64,000 nt of DNA, taken from positions 1,350,402-1,414,401 of the forward strand of contig JAESIW010000115.1 of assembly GCA_016802295.1 (NCBI GenBank). Reading direction: 5' to 3'. The stretch is from Brachionus rotundiformis. Its lineage: Eukaryota; Rotifera; Eurotatoria; Ploima; Brachionidae. Position 1 is the stretch's first letter. Every line of letters starts with the position of its first letter. A program made the translations under genes and the position numbers. Shown here piece after piece: positions 22,882 through 33,594 of this stretch. Below the pieces are notes generated by a model. It did not search any database. It had not been told where the DNA came from and saw only the letters and a program-made list of their open reading frames with translations.

Positions 22882-23554
22882 AATTGCTACAACACCAATT
22901 AAAAACAGTCAATTATTTTTAAAATCTCAATGTTGATATAACAATTAGTTGTTCAATCACTAATTAAATCTTTGGCAAGAATGTTCCGTTCACTTGTGTA
23001 CCAATTTAAATTAATATTTTTTAGATTTAATTTTTCATAATGATAAAATCAAATTGTATTTTATTTAGTTTTTTGGTATTTTTTACTTTTGAGTAATTAA
23101 AATTAAAAACAATTTTATTAAAAAATCTAAGATCATTTAATAAAATATAAAAGATCACTAATAAAAAAATTTTAAATGATTTAATTTTTTTTGCACATTT
23201 TTATAATTAAAAATAACTCTTAAAAATTATGATTCATAACCATTTGAATTGGATCAAAAAAAAATCAGAAAACAAAATAAAGTTTATTTATTTTAATAGT
23301 TATTGATTAGATAACAATTAAATTGGCTCTGTCATGATACTTATCGAATAAATACAAATTGGCAAGTTTTTAGAAAAAACTTTAGCCCTACTTACCTTAA
23401 TAACATAACAAAAATTCTAATTAATCAAAAATTTTCTCTTTTCCTTTCACTAAAATCAATCAAACCAAGTAACTATCTTTTCTTAAAATGGTTCTAAAAC
23501 CTACCACGAAATTCAAATAATTTATGTAACTATTTTTAAAAGATGAGTATAAAT
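22882..23554. other. Intergenic between convergent genes
   Basis: AT-rich 3' flanks of the MAP4K and carboxypeptidase genes. No gene seen. Confidence 0.4.
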
Positions 23555-24955
23555 TTAGATAAAATTACTAAATAAAATAAAGTAAAAAATTATAAGTATA
23601 ACATTTAAGGTCTTTCGTTTACTTCTATTTAAAAGCAAATCATTTAAACTTGCATCAGATGTTTTTGAACAAAAGACCGCATATCTATTCAAACTGAGGC
23701 TTTTATAGCTTGATAAATATCCATCTGATAGAGTGATGTTATAAGTTAATAATTTAGTATTATTTGGAATATTGATTTGATAGCTATTTATTTTGCCACA
23801 ATCGAAAAGGACACTCAAATTGTAAACACCAGGCAGAAGAATTCTAAAATATTCTCCATTGTTGTTTGTTTTGAAAAATGGTTGTCTGGAATCAATCTGT
23901 ATTGTGACATTTACTGCTGGCATTCCATTTTCAAATTTAACAATTCCTCTCACACCGGTATTTGCTTGATTTAAATATTTTATTATGGCATTTTTGTTTT
24001 CAAGCCAATAGTTTTCCAAAGTAGAACTGGATGGATATTTACAGCAACTGACCTCTAAAGTTATCTCCATGCATCCATATCTCCAATAGTTCACATCCTG
24101 CATTCCTCCAGTAATTGTATACCAATCAGCTTAATAAATTAAATAAATTATTAATATTAATAATCATATTTCCATTTTTATTTAATTACCTCCATTGGTG
24201 ATACCATCTTCAAAATGTTCAAATAATGAACATCTCTTTGTTCTCATATTTAAATGGTTAAACGAATAAACTTTGGACAAACTAACAAAAACATCATTAT
24301 CATTTGTGAGACTCTCTTTTGTTGTATAGCCATTAGAATTAGGAAAATTATCAAAAGGATAATTAGCCACTAGAGAACCTCCATGAAAACTTGCCGAAAG
24401 AATAAATTCATTTGCTTCAAGCCAGTTGAGTATGGCACTTGTTTCGGGTTGAGTATTAGACACAGAATTGTCAAAAAGATCTGGAAAATTTCTGTTCAAA
24501 TCGTAACCAGCCAGGTTATAGCGTCCAGTGAGACTTGAACAATCATTTTCTCGACTTTTAATTAAACCATCAGGGTTTAAAAGAGGCAAATAATGAACCC
24601 TCATATTTTTCATTATTGAATCGAGTTCTGAATTAGTGTTTTGATTATTTAGTATATCGTTCATAAATTTCAATAGGACCTCCTTTCCAATCACTTCATT
24701 TCCATGGATATTAGCTACTAGTTTAACTTCTGGTCTTAGTGGAACATGTATAGAAGGATCACTGTCCGCGATTGCCAAGACCCAAAGCTCTTTTCCTGAT
24801 ATGGACTTTCCTATCGAGTAAAGATAGGTTTTACTTGGAAAATTTTTAGCGTATTCAGACAACAGGTTGTATACTTCGGAATAATTATGGTACTTGAATT
24901 GGTAATGTTCACTATGACCAACTATAAATAAAAATAATATTGAAGCTAGAATCAT
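23555..24955 (-). CDS. M14B metallocarboxypeptidase (CPM/CPD-like), membrane-anchored
   Basis: Two exons, 24190-24955 and 23555-24129, split by a 60-nt intron after ITNG; 446 residues. A signal peptide opens the protein (ILASILFLFIVG). Zinc ligands are His84 and Glu87 (HGNE) and His191 (SFHGG). Substrate residues appear in NPDG and DLNRNFPD. The catalytic glutamate is probably Glu281 in EITLEVSCCKYP. A transthyretin-like domain (about 308-385) follows, as in the N/E subfamily. The C-terminus is a basic stretch plus a hydrophobic tail (LNVILIIFYFILFSNFI), which suggests a GPI signal or membrane anchor as in carboxypeptidase M. Family members trim C-terminal Lys/Arg from peptides outside the cell or in secretory compartments. 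It is a tandem paralogue of the next gene. Confidence 0.93.
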
Positions 24956-26359
24956 TTATCTAAATTAGAAATATTATTAAGCTTTTCCTCTTTTCAAAAA
25001 AATAAATTTAAACAAAATTTGGTTATAATTTATTTCTATTGAATTTTAGTTTATTTAATGTGTATGTTTCTAAGATCGTATCAGCATTATGATCATAAAA
25101 AAATCAAGCCCAGGTAAGTTTGGATAATTCGATCTGTCTGATAGAACCAACAAATTATTTTTATTTGTTTTTAAATTATCAAAAAAAAAATTTTTTCTCA
25201 TAGTTTGTAAGAATGGTTGGCAATTAAGAAAATTATTTGTCGACATCTCTTAATGTTTGATAATTTAACAAGAGATTTAGATGCCCAAATGATATAAATA
25301 TATTTTAAAATATTAATATTCTAAATTAGTTTCTATTTATTGCAAATTAAAGAAAATTTTACTAAAAAAATGTAATTTATTGTTTTCTAAATGAATAAAG
25401 AGTAATTATGTTCAAAATATTTAATTTGATAGTTCTCAATTTGAATTTGGTAAATAGCAATGTCCTATATTTACCTCAATTAAAAGTAATATGATTTTTT
25501 TCCATTGTTCTGATATCACTTATGGTAATGAATTTGTTCAAATAAAGAATTTTACCAGAAATTTTAGCAGAAGCTTTTTAACTTAATAATATTCTAAAAG
25601 ATAGCTTTTTTTATTTTTAAAATAATGAATGTCCCATTTAAGTTCAATAAATATGTCGAGTTTTATAAACTGTATAAATTTCCTGACCTAATTAAAGAAA
25701 AAAATAATTAAAAAACATTATATTCTAAATTATACTTATATAAAATCAATAATTCATTATTTTTCTTTTATATATTTAAACAAAGGACATTAATGTATAA
25801 TATTTTTAAGCCATTTTAAAATTAAAAAATCCAAATTAATTATTTTTACCAATTTCTTAGGCTTTTTTTATCATAGCTCATATTTTTAATTCATTTTCTA
25901 ATTGATTTTAATTATTTTATCGTGGAAATATCTTATTTTTTAATTCTAAACAAGAAATTTGTTTCTTTATTTTAAAGAGTCTTAAAAATTTAAAAAAATT
26001 GAATGTATTTTTAGATTATTAATGTATTTGAGTAATTTGATATCATATATTAGATTTTTTAAGACAACAAATTATTTGATTTGGGCTTGTTTTTTTAAAA
26101 GGTTTATTTGCTACAAAGGAGAATAATTAAAATTTTGAAAAATCTTCATGAATTTTTCAGAAAATGCTATATTTGTCAAATATAGAATTCAAAATATTTT
26201 CAACTTTTGCATATTCACTTTTAATATTTCAAAAGGTTAAGAAATAAAATTAATTTTTCGATTGATAAACATATTTTAATAGATCGCTGGAAAAGATATA
26301 ATAAATTTTAACAATTAAAATTTTTATTCAATTTTTTTTCAAATCTAAATTAAATAAAA
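24956..26359. other. Spacer between the tandem carboxypeptidases
   Basis: 1.4 kb of very AT-rich sequence with no recognisable exon. It should contain the promoter of the downstream copy and the 3' end of the other. Confidence 0.4.
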
Positions 26360-27650
26360 CTAAATTTTTTTCTTACAAAATTCAGCTTCATTGTCTAACA
26401 AAGCATTTTTATATATTAAATAAATTCGATTTGATAATGTTATATTTAAAATTTTCGTTTTACTTCTTTTACTTATCCTTATTCTTATTCTATATACCAC
26501 TTGACAATTAACCAATACTGAAACTGTATAATCCCCTGGCAACAAAATTCTAAAATATTCTCCATTGGCGCTTGTTTTGAAAATTGGCTCTCTCGAATCA
26601 ATTTTTATAGACAAATACTTGCCAATTTGTCCATTTTTAAATTTAACAACTCCTTTTAAGCCAATATTTGCCATTTTAAGATATTGGATCATTGATTTTT
26701 TATTGTCATTCCACATTGTTTCCAATTCGCCTTCTGGAGGGTATTTGCAACAACTGACCTCTAGAGTCAACTCCATGCATCCATATCTCCAGTAGTTTAC
26801 ATCTTGCATACCTCCAACAAGCGGATACCAGCCAGCTTTGAACTTGATTAGATTTTTTTTATATTAATTTTTAATATAAAATACCTCCATTAGTTATACC
26901 ATCAGCAAAAGACTCATCTCCACATCCCTTTTCCATTTTTGGATGATTTTTCGAATAAGTAAGCGCTAAACTTTTAAAAACATCATTGTCATTTGTTTCA
27001 CTTATTTTCGGGAGATACCATTTTGAATTAAAATAATTGTCAAATGGATAATTAGCCACTAAAGCTCCTCCATGAAATGAGGCAGATAAAACAAATCTAT
27101 TATTTGCCATCCATTCCAAAACAGCTTCTGTTTCAGGTTGCATTTTATTTCCATTTTTGCGAAAAAGTTCAGGAAAATTTCTGTTCAGATCATATCCTGC
27201 AAAATTTGTTCTTCCATGAACCGAATCACAATCGCCCATAGCAGAGTTTTCATACCCATCTGGATTCATTAAAGGAAGAAAATGAATTCTGGTAGTATTC
27301 ATTATCAGGTCAACTTCAGAATCGATTTTTTGATTATCTAGCATATACAGAATTAATCTAAGCAATAACTCTTTGCCAACTGGTTCATTTCCGTGTATAT
27401 TGGCCACATATTTAACCTCTGGTCGGAGTAAAACATGGACATCGGGTTTCGAATCAGCTAGTGCCAGGACCCATAGATCTTTTCCTTTAATTGACCTCCC
27501 AATCGAGTAAAGATGGGTCTTGTTTGGGTATTTGTTGGTCAAGTCTTTTAGAAAGCTTGTTATTTCCTCATAGTTGTGATATTTGTGGCTGAAAGCTTTT
27601 GCTTGAATTAAATTAGTAATAAACAAAAAGCTTAAATATATACCAATCAT
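26360..27650 (-). CDS. M14B metallocarboxypeptidase, secreted paralogue
   Basis: Two exons, 26885-27650 and 26360-26835, with a 49-nt intron at exactly the same position and phase as the neighbour; exon 1 is 766 nt in both. 413 residues. A signal-like N-terminus is followed by His86/Glu89 (HGNE), NPDG, DLNRNFPE, His193 (SFHGG) and ELTLEVSCCKYP, so the active site is intact. A transthyretin-like domain follows. The C-terminus stops at EAEFCKKKI with no hydrophobic tail, so this copy should be soluble and secreted. Shared exon structure and long identical blocks (GMQDVNYWRYGCME) show tandem duplication. Confidence 0.93.
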
Positions 27651-27975
27651 ACTTTTTTTTATAAATAGAATAAATTTACTTTAAAAGCTATTTAAATGAT
27701 TTCTTTTGTTTAAATTTAGATAAAAATGTCATTTCGATTTTAAAAAGTACTTCTTTAAAAATTATCTTAAAGAGTTTTTTGATTAAGAAATAATTTTTTC
27801 TAATCAAATATCATCATATCTTTAAATATTATCTTATCTTAATATATATATCTGAATATTTGCCCGCAAAATGCGCAAAGATTAAAACTATTAATATCTA
27901 TAAAATTTATTTAAAAAGAAAATAAAGAGATCAAAGAAAAAAAAAACGATATATTATTTTTATTGTTAAATAGCT
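27651..27975. other. Intergenic
   Basis: AT-rich stretch between the carboxypeptidase start and the stop of the claudin-like gene. Nothing further seen. Confidence 0.4.
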
Positions 27976-29064
27976 CTAATAATACATATTTCGTTTGTAT
28001 TTTTGCGTATTGGGAAACCCTGAGCCAGTATAACCATTATTTTTATCACCATTTGTATACAAGTTCTAATATATGAAAATAATTTTAAAGATAAAAATTT
28101 ATATAAAAATTACATTATTTGAATAATTGGAGTTATCTATCAATGGTGGGACATTAAATTTATTTGAAAATTTGTTTGTGTTCATTTGAATGTTATTTTT
28201 CTCAACAAAATCTATTGATCTATTAACAGGTTGGTTACCACCAAGCCCGAGAGAAGGATATGCCAACTAAATATAAATCATTTTAAATTTCCAAATTTTC
28301 CAAATTAAGCTTAATTTTACATTATTCTGCGCTGGTTTTTGTTGAAATAATCTAGAAAAACAATTGATTACAATTAAGTAGATTATTAAAGATAAATCAA
28401 TTCATTTTTTAAAAAAATTGATTTAAACTCACATATCATTTTTATCCGATTTACTAATGAAGCTGAAGGGATAAGCAAATGTGGATATCAAAAGGAGAAG
28501 TATTACCAAGACATTGATCCAATAGCCATATCTTCTGTTGTAGTTTTTTCCGGCTAAATTTTGAGCATACAAAGCATAATCACTTCCAAATACACATAAA
28601 GCAATAAAAACCAATATTACTACAATTGAAGCAAAATGATAAACAACTAAAATAATTTAAAGGATATTACGGGTCAATAAGCACAACAGTCCAGCAATAA
28701 GTGGCAAAATTTTTCCATACCCTTTGCGGTAAAATATTGGCAAGACTCCCGTAATGACAGAAAATGTGCTGAATATACAAGCAAGTGTGATTAGAACTTG
28801 TGTTGTTCGCAAAAAATCTGGTACTTGGTCTGGAACATGACGCCATGGCTTACAATTGTAAACATAAGGAGATTCTCTATTCTGGTAACAAAATGTCCAT
28901 AGGCCAAATTTTTTCTTAATCATATACTTGTCTTCATAATAAAGCCAATCTGGCACCGAAAAGCCTATCCAACAAAACATTGATGTTAGGATGGAGCAAA
29001 CGATTGCCAGCGCTAGGGAAATTTTTTTGATCATGAAGTAAGCTAACAAAAGAGTGTCCATCAT
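27976..29064 (-). CDS. Claudin/PMP22-like tetraspan membrane protein
   Basis: Predicted exons: 28671-29064, 28433-28646, 28321-28351, 28114-28266 and 27976-28065, giving 293 residues. Later introns are 81, 54 and 48 nt with good GT-AG ends. The first gap (28647-28670) is only 24 nt. The first loop has the claudin signature: Trp40, GLW (54-56), Cys59 and Cys71. Four hydrophobic spans are visible: about 15-37, 88-110, 117-150 (unusually long) and 171-192. A hydrophilic Asn-rich tail of about 100 residues ends KYKRNMYY. Claudins and relatives build paracellular seals in epithelia. The C-terminal tyrosines only loosely recall the claudin PDZ-binding end. If the 24-nt gap is not spliced, an in-frame TAA would cut the protein after 135 residues. 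Confidence 0.8.
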
Positions 29065-29880
29065 TTTTTAAAAAAACAATCTTTTAAATATTGTCCTAAA
29101 TTGATTCGGATTGATTGACAAAAAGATAAGTGTTTTGGAAGATGTAGACAAACAAACTGATGGGCCACCTAATCAAGCGTATAGTCTAGTCTTTAAGTGA
29201 CAAAAATATCTAATAAAATGTGAAATGTGTTTTTTATTATGAAAATATATAAAAAAAGTTTCAAAATAATTCCCAATTGTAAACAATTTAATTTAGATAA
29301 ATGGAGCTTTAAATTTATTAAGGTTGGCTTAAATTTTTTTTTTTAAATCATTTTGTAAAGTTAAAATCAATCCAACACAAGAACTTATTTGCTTAGATAG
29401 CTCTTATTTAATATCTCAAAATGATATAAAAAATAACCATAAATTCTTAGTCAAGCATTTATAACCTTAATGGAAGTTTTTGCTTGAAATTTTTCTTCTA
29501 ATTGAAACAATTTTAAGTCAAAGAGAATTAATTGTATTTTAATAATTGTATTTCAGTTTAAGAATTTAATTTGACCAAAATTAATTATAAATATTTACCC
29601 TTTTTTCAGAGTACTCAATGGGACGTTTTGGGTTAAAGAATTTTTGAAATAAATTAAATATTTTGATAACTACTCAATACTGGATTTAAAGATATAAGTG
29701 ATGGAATTGTTTAGCTTATTTCCTTTTTTAATTTAACACAAAAGAAATATGAAAAATCAAAATCAATTTGATTTTTCCCATAAAAAAACTTTTCGACCAT
29801 TAACAACTAAATAGATTTTGTTAATTAAAAAAAAAGCATTAGATATTTAGTAATAGTAATAGTAGTTTTAAATACTACTG
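29065..29880. other. Intergenic, AT-rich
   Basis: The promoter side of the claudin-like gene and the 3' side of a LINE remnant. No gene seen. Confidence 0.4.
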
Positions 29881-30465
29881 CGACCTGACCTGAGCTCGAG
29901 TAAAGTCCTATAGGCCTTTAGCAAGCGCTTCAAGAAAAGGAAAAATTTTTTTCATCCAGACGTCCAATTAAGCCATAAAGCTGTTCAAATTTGGTGCATT
30001 AACAATCGCAGTTGGCAATTTTCCCAGATTGGCGGATCCATTCTGTTTAACCTTTCACTATAACTTAAGGTTCTCGACGCAAGGACCAGCCTAGTGGCTC
30101 TTCTTTGCACTTTTTCCAATTCATTTATATCTTTTACACAGTATGGATACCATGATCTGATGATCTGCTCTAACAAGATACTTGTATAAAAGTTTAGTGC
30201 TGTTTTTGTTAAGAAATTTTAACCATCTTCTGATCAAACCAAATATCTTATTTGCTTTCGAAGCGCTATGTCTATCTTGGACGTCCCATTCATATTATGT
30301 TTTATAAATATTCCAAGATCCTTCTCACAAAATGTTTTAGCTAAAAGTCTTTCAAAATATTGCTTAGGGATTAAATAGTCGAATTTAGAGTTAGATCTAC
30401 CCAAATGTAAGACCTTGTACTTGTCTGCGTTTAGCACTGATGACCACTTTTTTGACCAGTCAGAA
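29880..30465 (-). pseudogene. LINE reverse-transcriptase C-terminal fragment
   Basis: The minus strand gives LNADKYKVLHLGRSNSKFDY and CEKDLGIFIKHNMNGTSKID, then after a frameshift near 30230 LEKVQRRATRLVLASRTLSY and SERLNRM. This is the conserved end of a CR1/Jockey-type ORF2. A GC-richer tail with the word CTCGAGTAAAG (29890-29910) could belong to its 3' end. The copy is 5'-truncated and frameshifted. Confidence 0.82.
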
Positions 30466-30917
30466 TTTTATCATTTTGAAGCTTCAAATTCGATGAAAAA
30501 TTTTTTCATGGGAGCAATCATTTTTCAGTTTCGTCAACATAGGTTTTACAATCATTTTTAATTAGTTCGAGTATTCATTTCTTAATTAATATAAATGATG
30601 AACATGAATTAATTTTTTTTCAAGTATTATTTTTGGTAAATTTGATTTTCAGACTATAAATATGTTTATGGTTGCGTGGAACTTTCTCGAAATAAGAAAA
30701 ACCTAATTTTGAAATATAATCTAATTATCTTATCTTTTCTGGACTCATGTACTTATTTCATAGCATTTAGACTTTGAATTTTTTGCCATAGTATCAAACT
30801 TTTAAAAAATTAAGTGTAATTTAGAAAAAAATCAAATAATAAAATAAATATTTTTATTATTAAATAATATTCATTTAAAAAGAACATCTAAGCTAAAAAA
30901 TATAATAAAATGTTTCC
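30466..30917. other. Intergenic
   Basis: AT-rich 3' flank of the serpin gene, with AATAAA-like words around 30840-30860 and 30900 read on either strand. No gene seen. Confidence 0.35.
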
Positions 30918-32208
30918 TTATAAATCCGTCTTCTCTACAAAATCCTTTCTTTCTTGCAATTTTCCATTAAAAGTTCCGACAAAAATTATTGCTCCGCTTG
31001 ATTTTTCAGTGATAAAATAAATAAAAGGTCGATTTAAATTTAATGTCAAGACTTGCGAAATTGACCTCTTTACCATTTTTACCACTGTTGCTGCAGCTGC
31101 TTCTGTTCCTTGTTCGTTTACTTCAATATACGAATATTGAAGAACCTTTATACAAAATAAAATAATTAATTTTAAGAAAAAATGAAATTTATCATACTTC
31201 TTGGATAAATAAAACAGTGTCTGAAATTTCTTGAAAGTTAGCCTTTTTTGAATCAAATGCATCTAAAATTCCCAATTTATTCAAAACATGGTTTAGATTT
31301 ATTTTTTTTTTAATCGTAAATTTTGGCATATATAAATTCATTTTTTTATTAATTAAATTTTGCATATCAATTTTAATTTGGTTAAAATCTAATCGATTTA
31401 CCAAGCTTTGCTGATCGGAACTCATTAAAAAATCATCTTCACTAGATGGCAAAGCAATATTGAACAAAAATTTTTCCTGCTTATAGGGAAGACTTAATAA
31501 ATGATAATTCAGAGCAGAAGAAAAATAGTAGGGCAGATTTTTTTGATTCAGATGCATCATTTCTACCAATTGCTTGGAAGACTTGGATGCATAAAAGTCC
31601 ATTGTATGAGTCCGTTCTGGATCAAACTCGTACAACCATTCGCATTTAAAGTAAACTGCATTGATCAGTGTTAGTGCCACTGATTTGAAGCTTTCATCCA
31701 AAATATCAGTAATTTTACCATTTGTCAATTCACTTATCCATTTGTTTGTCTCTTTGATTACCACATTCAATGGTTTATCCACAGATACCCTTTCAATATC
31801 TGACTGATATTTTGTTTTGATCAAATCCTCAAAAGCATTTTTAACAACTAGGTTATTGATTATCATTTTATTCGCCAATACTACATTATTAGATTGTTCT
31901 TTTGATGAAATTAGTTTTGATAAGGAATTGGCTATTTCGTGTAATTTTGAAGATTTTTCTTCTTCAGATAAATTGTCTAGCTTAAGGGCTTTCAAAAGTT
32001 GGCTCTTGGTTTCTCCACTAGATCCAGCTAGAGTCATCATCAATGCTATAAACACTGAAACACTGGAAATAACAGTGCTATCAGGCCCTTTGAAATAATT
32101 TAAATTTGACCACATAAAAAATTATAACTCACCATCTGAAGACTGGGAATAGACTGTTTTGAACAGCTCAAATCCGAAATTATTTAAACTTTCGATAAAA
32201 GATTCCAT
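30918..32208 (-). CDS. Serpin, intracellular type, predicted inhibitor of trypsin-like proteases
   Basis: Three exons: 32133-32208, 31198-32087, 30918-31145 (introns 45 and 52 nt), giving 397 residues, the usual serpin length. There is no signal peptide; it starts MESFIESLNNFGFELFKTVY, like clade B serpins. The reactive-centre hinge EQGTEAAAATVV is canonical (Gly335 taken as P15), which predicts inhibitory activity. Counting from it, P1-P1' is Arg349-Ser350, so trypsin-like enzymes are the likely targets. LINAVYFKCEW and NRPFIYFI match conserved serpin blocks. Exon 1 is too short to be obvious and was placed by splice sites and the conserved N-terminal helix. Confidence 0.93.
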
Positions 32209-33594
32209 TTTAAAAAAATAAATCTAATTTTGATTATGATTAATATTTAAAATTATTAAATTATGAATGTTTTATCATGTCAAAATAAATTTAAAGATAG
32301 TTTAATATTTTTAATAAGAGTCAAATTGCTGTAACAATGTGATATCTCTATATTTTATCTGTGAATCTTTCATTTTTGCCTAAAAAAGAGTTATGATTAA
32401 AATGTCCATGAGGAATCTGAAAATTTAGATATTTAAAAAAAATAGAGATCAGAAATATTAAAATTAAATTTAATTGTGATAAAAATTAATTCAAAACCCT
32501 AACTTATTTTAAAGTATTTAGTTTTTAAAGAAAAATTTTTTTTGATTAATTCGATTCAGTAAATAAATTTTTATAGACCCAGAATTTAGAAATAGAGCTT
32601 CTTATAATAGACCAAATTTGTAACAAGCTTTAATAAAAAAGTTTCTAATATCTATCAAATTCATTTCTTGTTTTTTTCAATGAAATAAAAATTGGAAAGA
32701 TACAAATAGTGCCATATTATGCATATTATCCAAAATTTCACAAAAGTTAGAATGTTGTGAGTACATGATCAGAGTCCAAAAAAAATTAAAGGGAATAAAG
32801 ATAGTCGTTTTAAATTAAACATCTGTCAAAACAATGTGTCAAGTACCGACTAAGCAGCTTAGTGAAGACACAACCAAGGTACCAAGCAAAAAAATTTTTT
32901 TTGAGAATAAGCGCCAACTAAGACTCATCCATGTTTATTAAGATCCTGAATAAGATCTTTTTCTATTGATATTAAACACAGCTTCATTTGAAAGTGAATG
33001 CTTTTAGCTTGGTATTTTTGGCCAAACCTGTTCCATTTTTCGACCAGAATGATATTTACACTATCTTTGACCGAAGTGTCAGTTTAGGTATGTTCTTATC
33101 CAGCCATAGGCTTCCGAACCAAAGCTAAAGAGTGGCGAAGGACAGTTCAAAATTGCTGAAAATGGGACTCTTCAATTTTTGCACTTTACCGCACAGCCCC
33201 AATATCCCTAGTCAGTGGGATGCTTTTCGATCTTTTCTAGAAGATCGTTAATAAGCTTAATTAATCAACTATTAGATCGACAAAAATAAGGCAATTTGGA
33301 AAGACAATAAATGAATTGTGAGAAAAGAAGTGAAAAATTACAGAAAAATGCAAAAATAGGAGCTGATATTTGGAATAGGAGAATAAGATGTTGATTTGGG
33401 ACAACCAAATAAAAGGATCAAGGGTTCTTACTAAATAAATACTCTGCTTAATACATTATAATATTTAACTTAGTTTAGTTATTTAATTTTAGCTTGAAAT
33501 CAAAAAAATAGATAAATAAAAATTAAAAATATTTTTAATCAAAAAATAAAACAGTTTTTAATTTTTACAAAAAATTTGAAAATTTAATGATACT
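32209..33594. other. Intergenic, 1.4 kb
   Basis: A somewhat GC-richer part at about 32830-33260 has no frame I recognise on either strand. It could be an eroded repeat. Otherwise AT-rich flanks. Confidence 0.35.
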
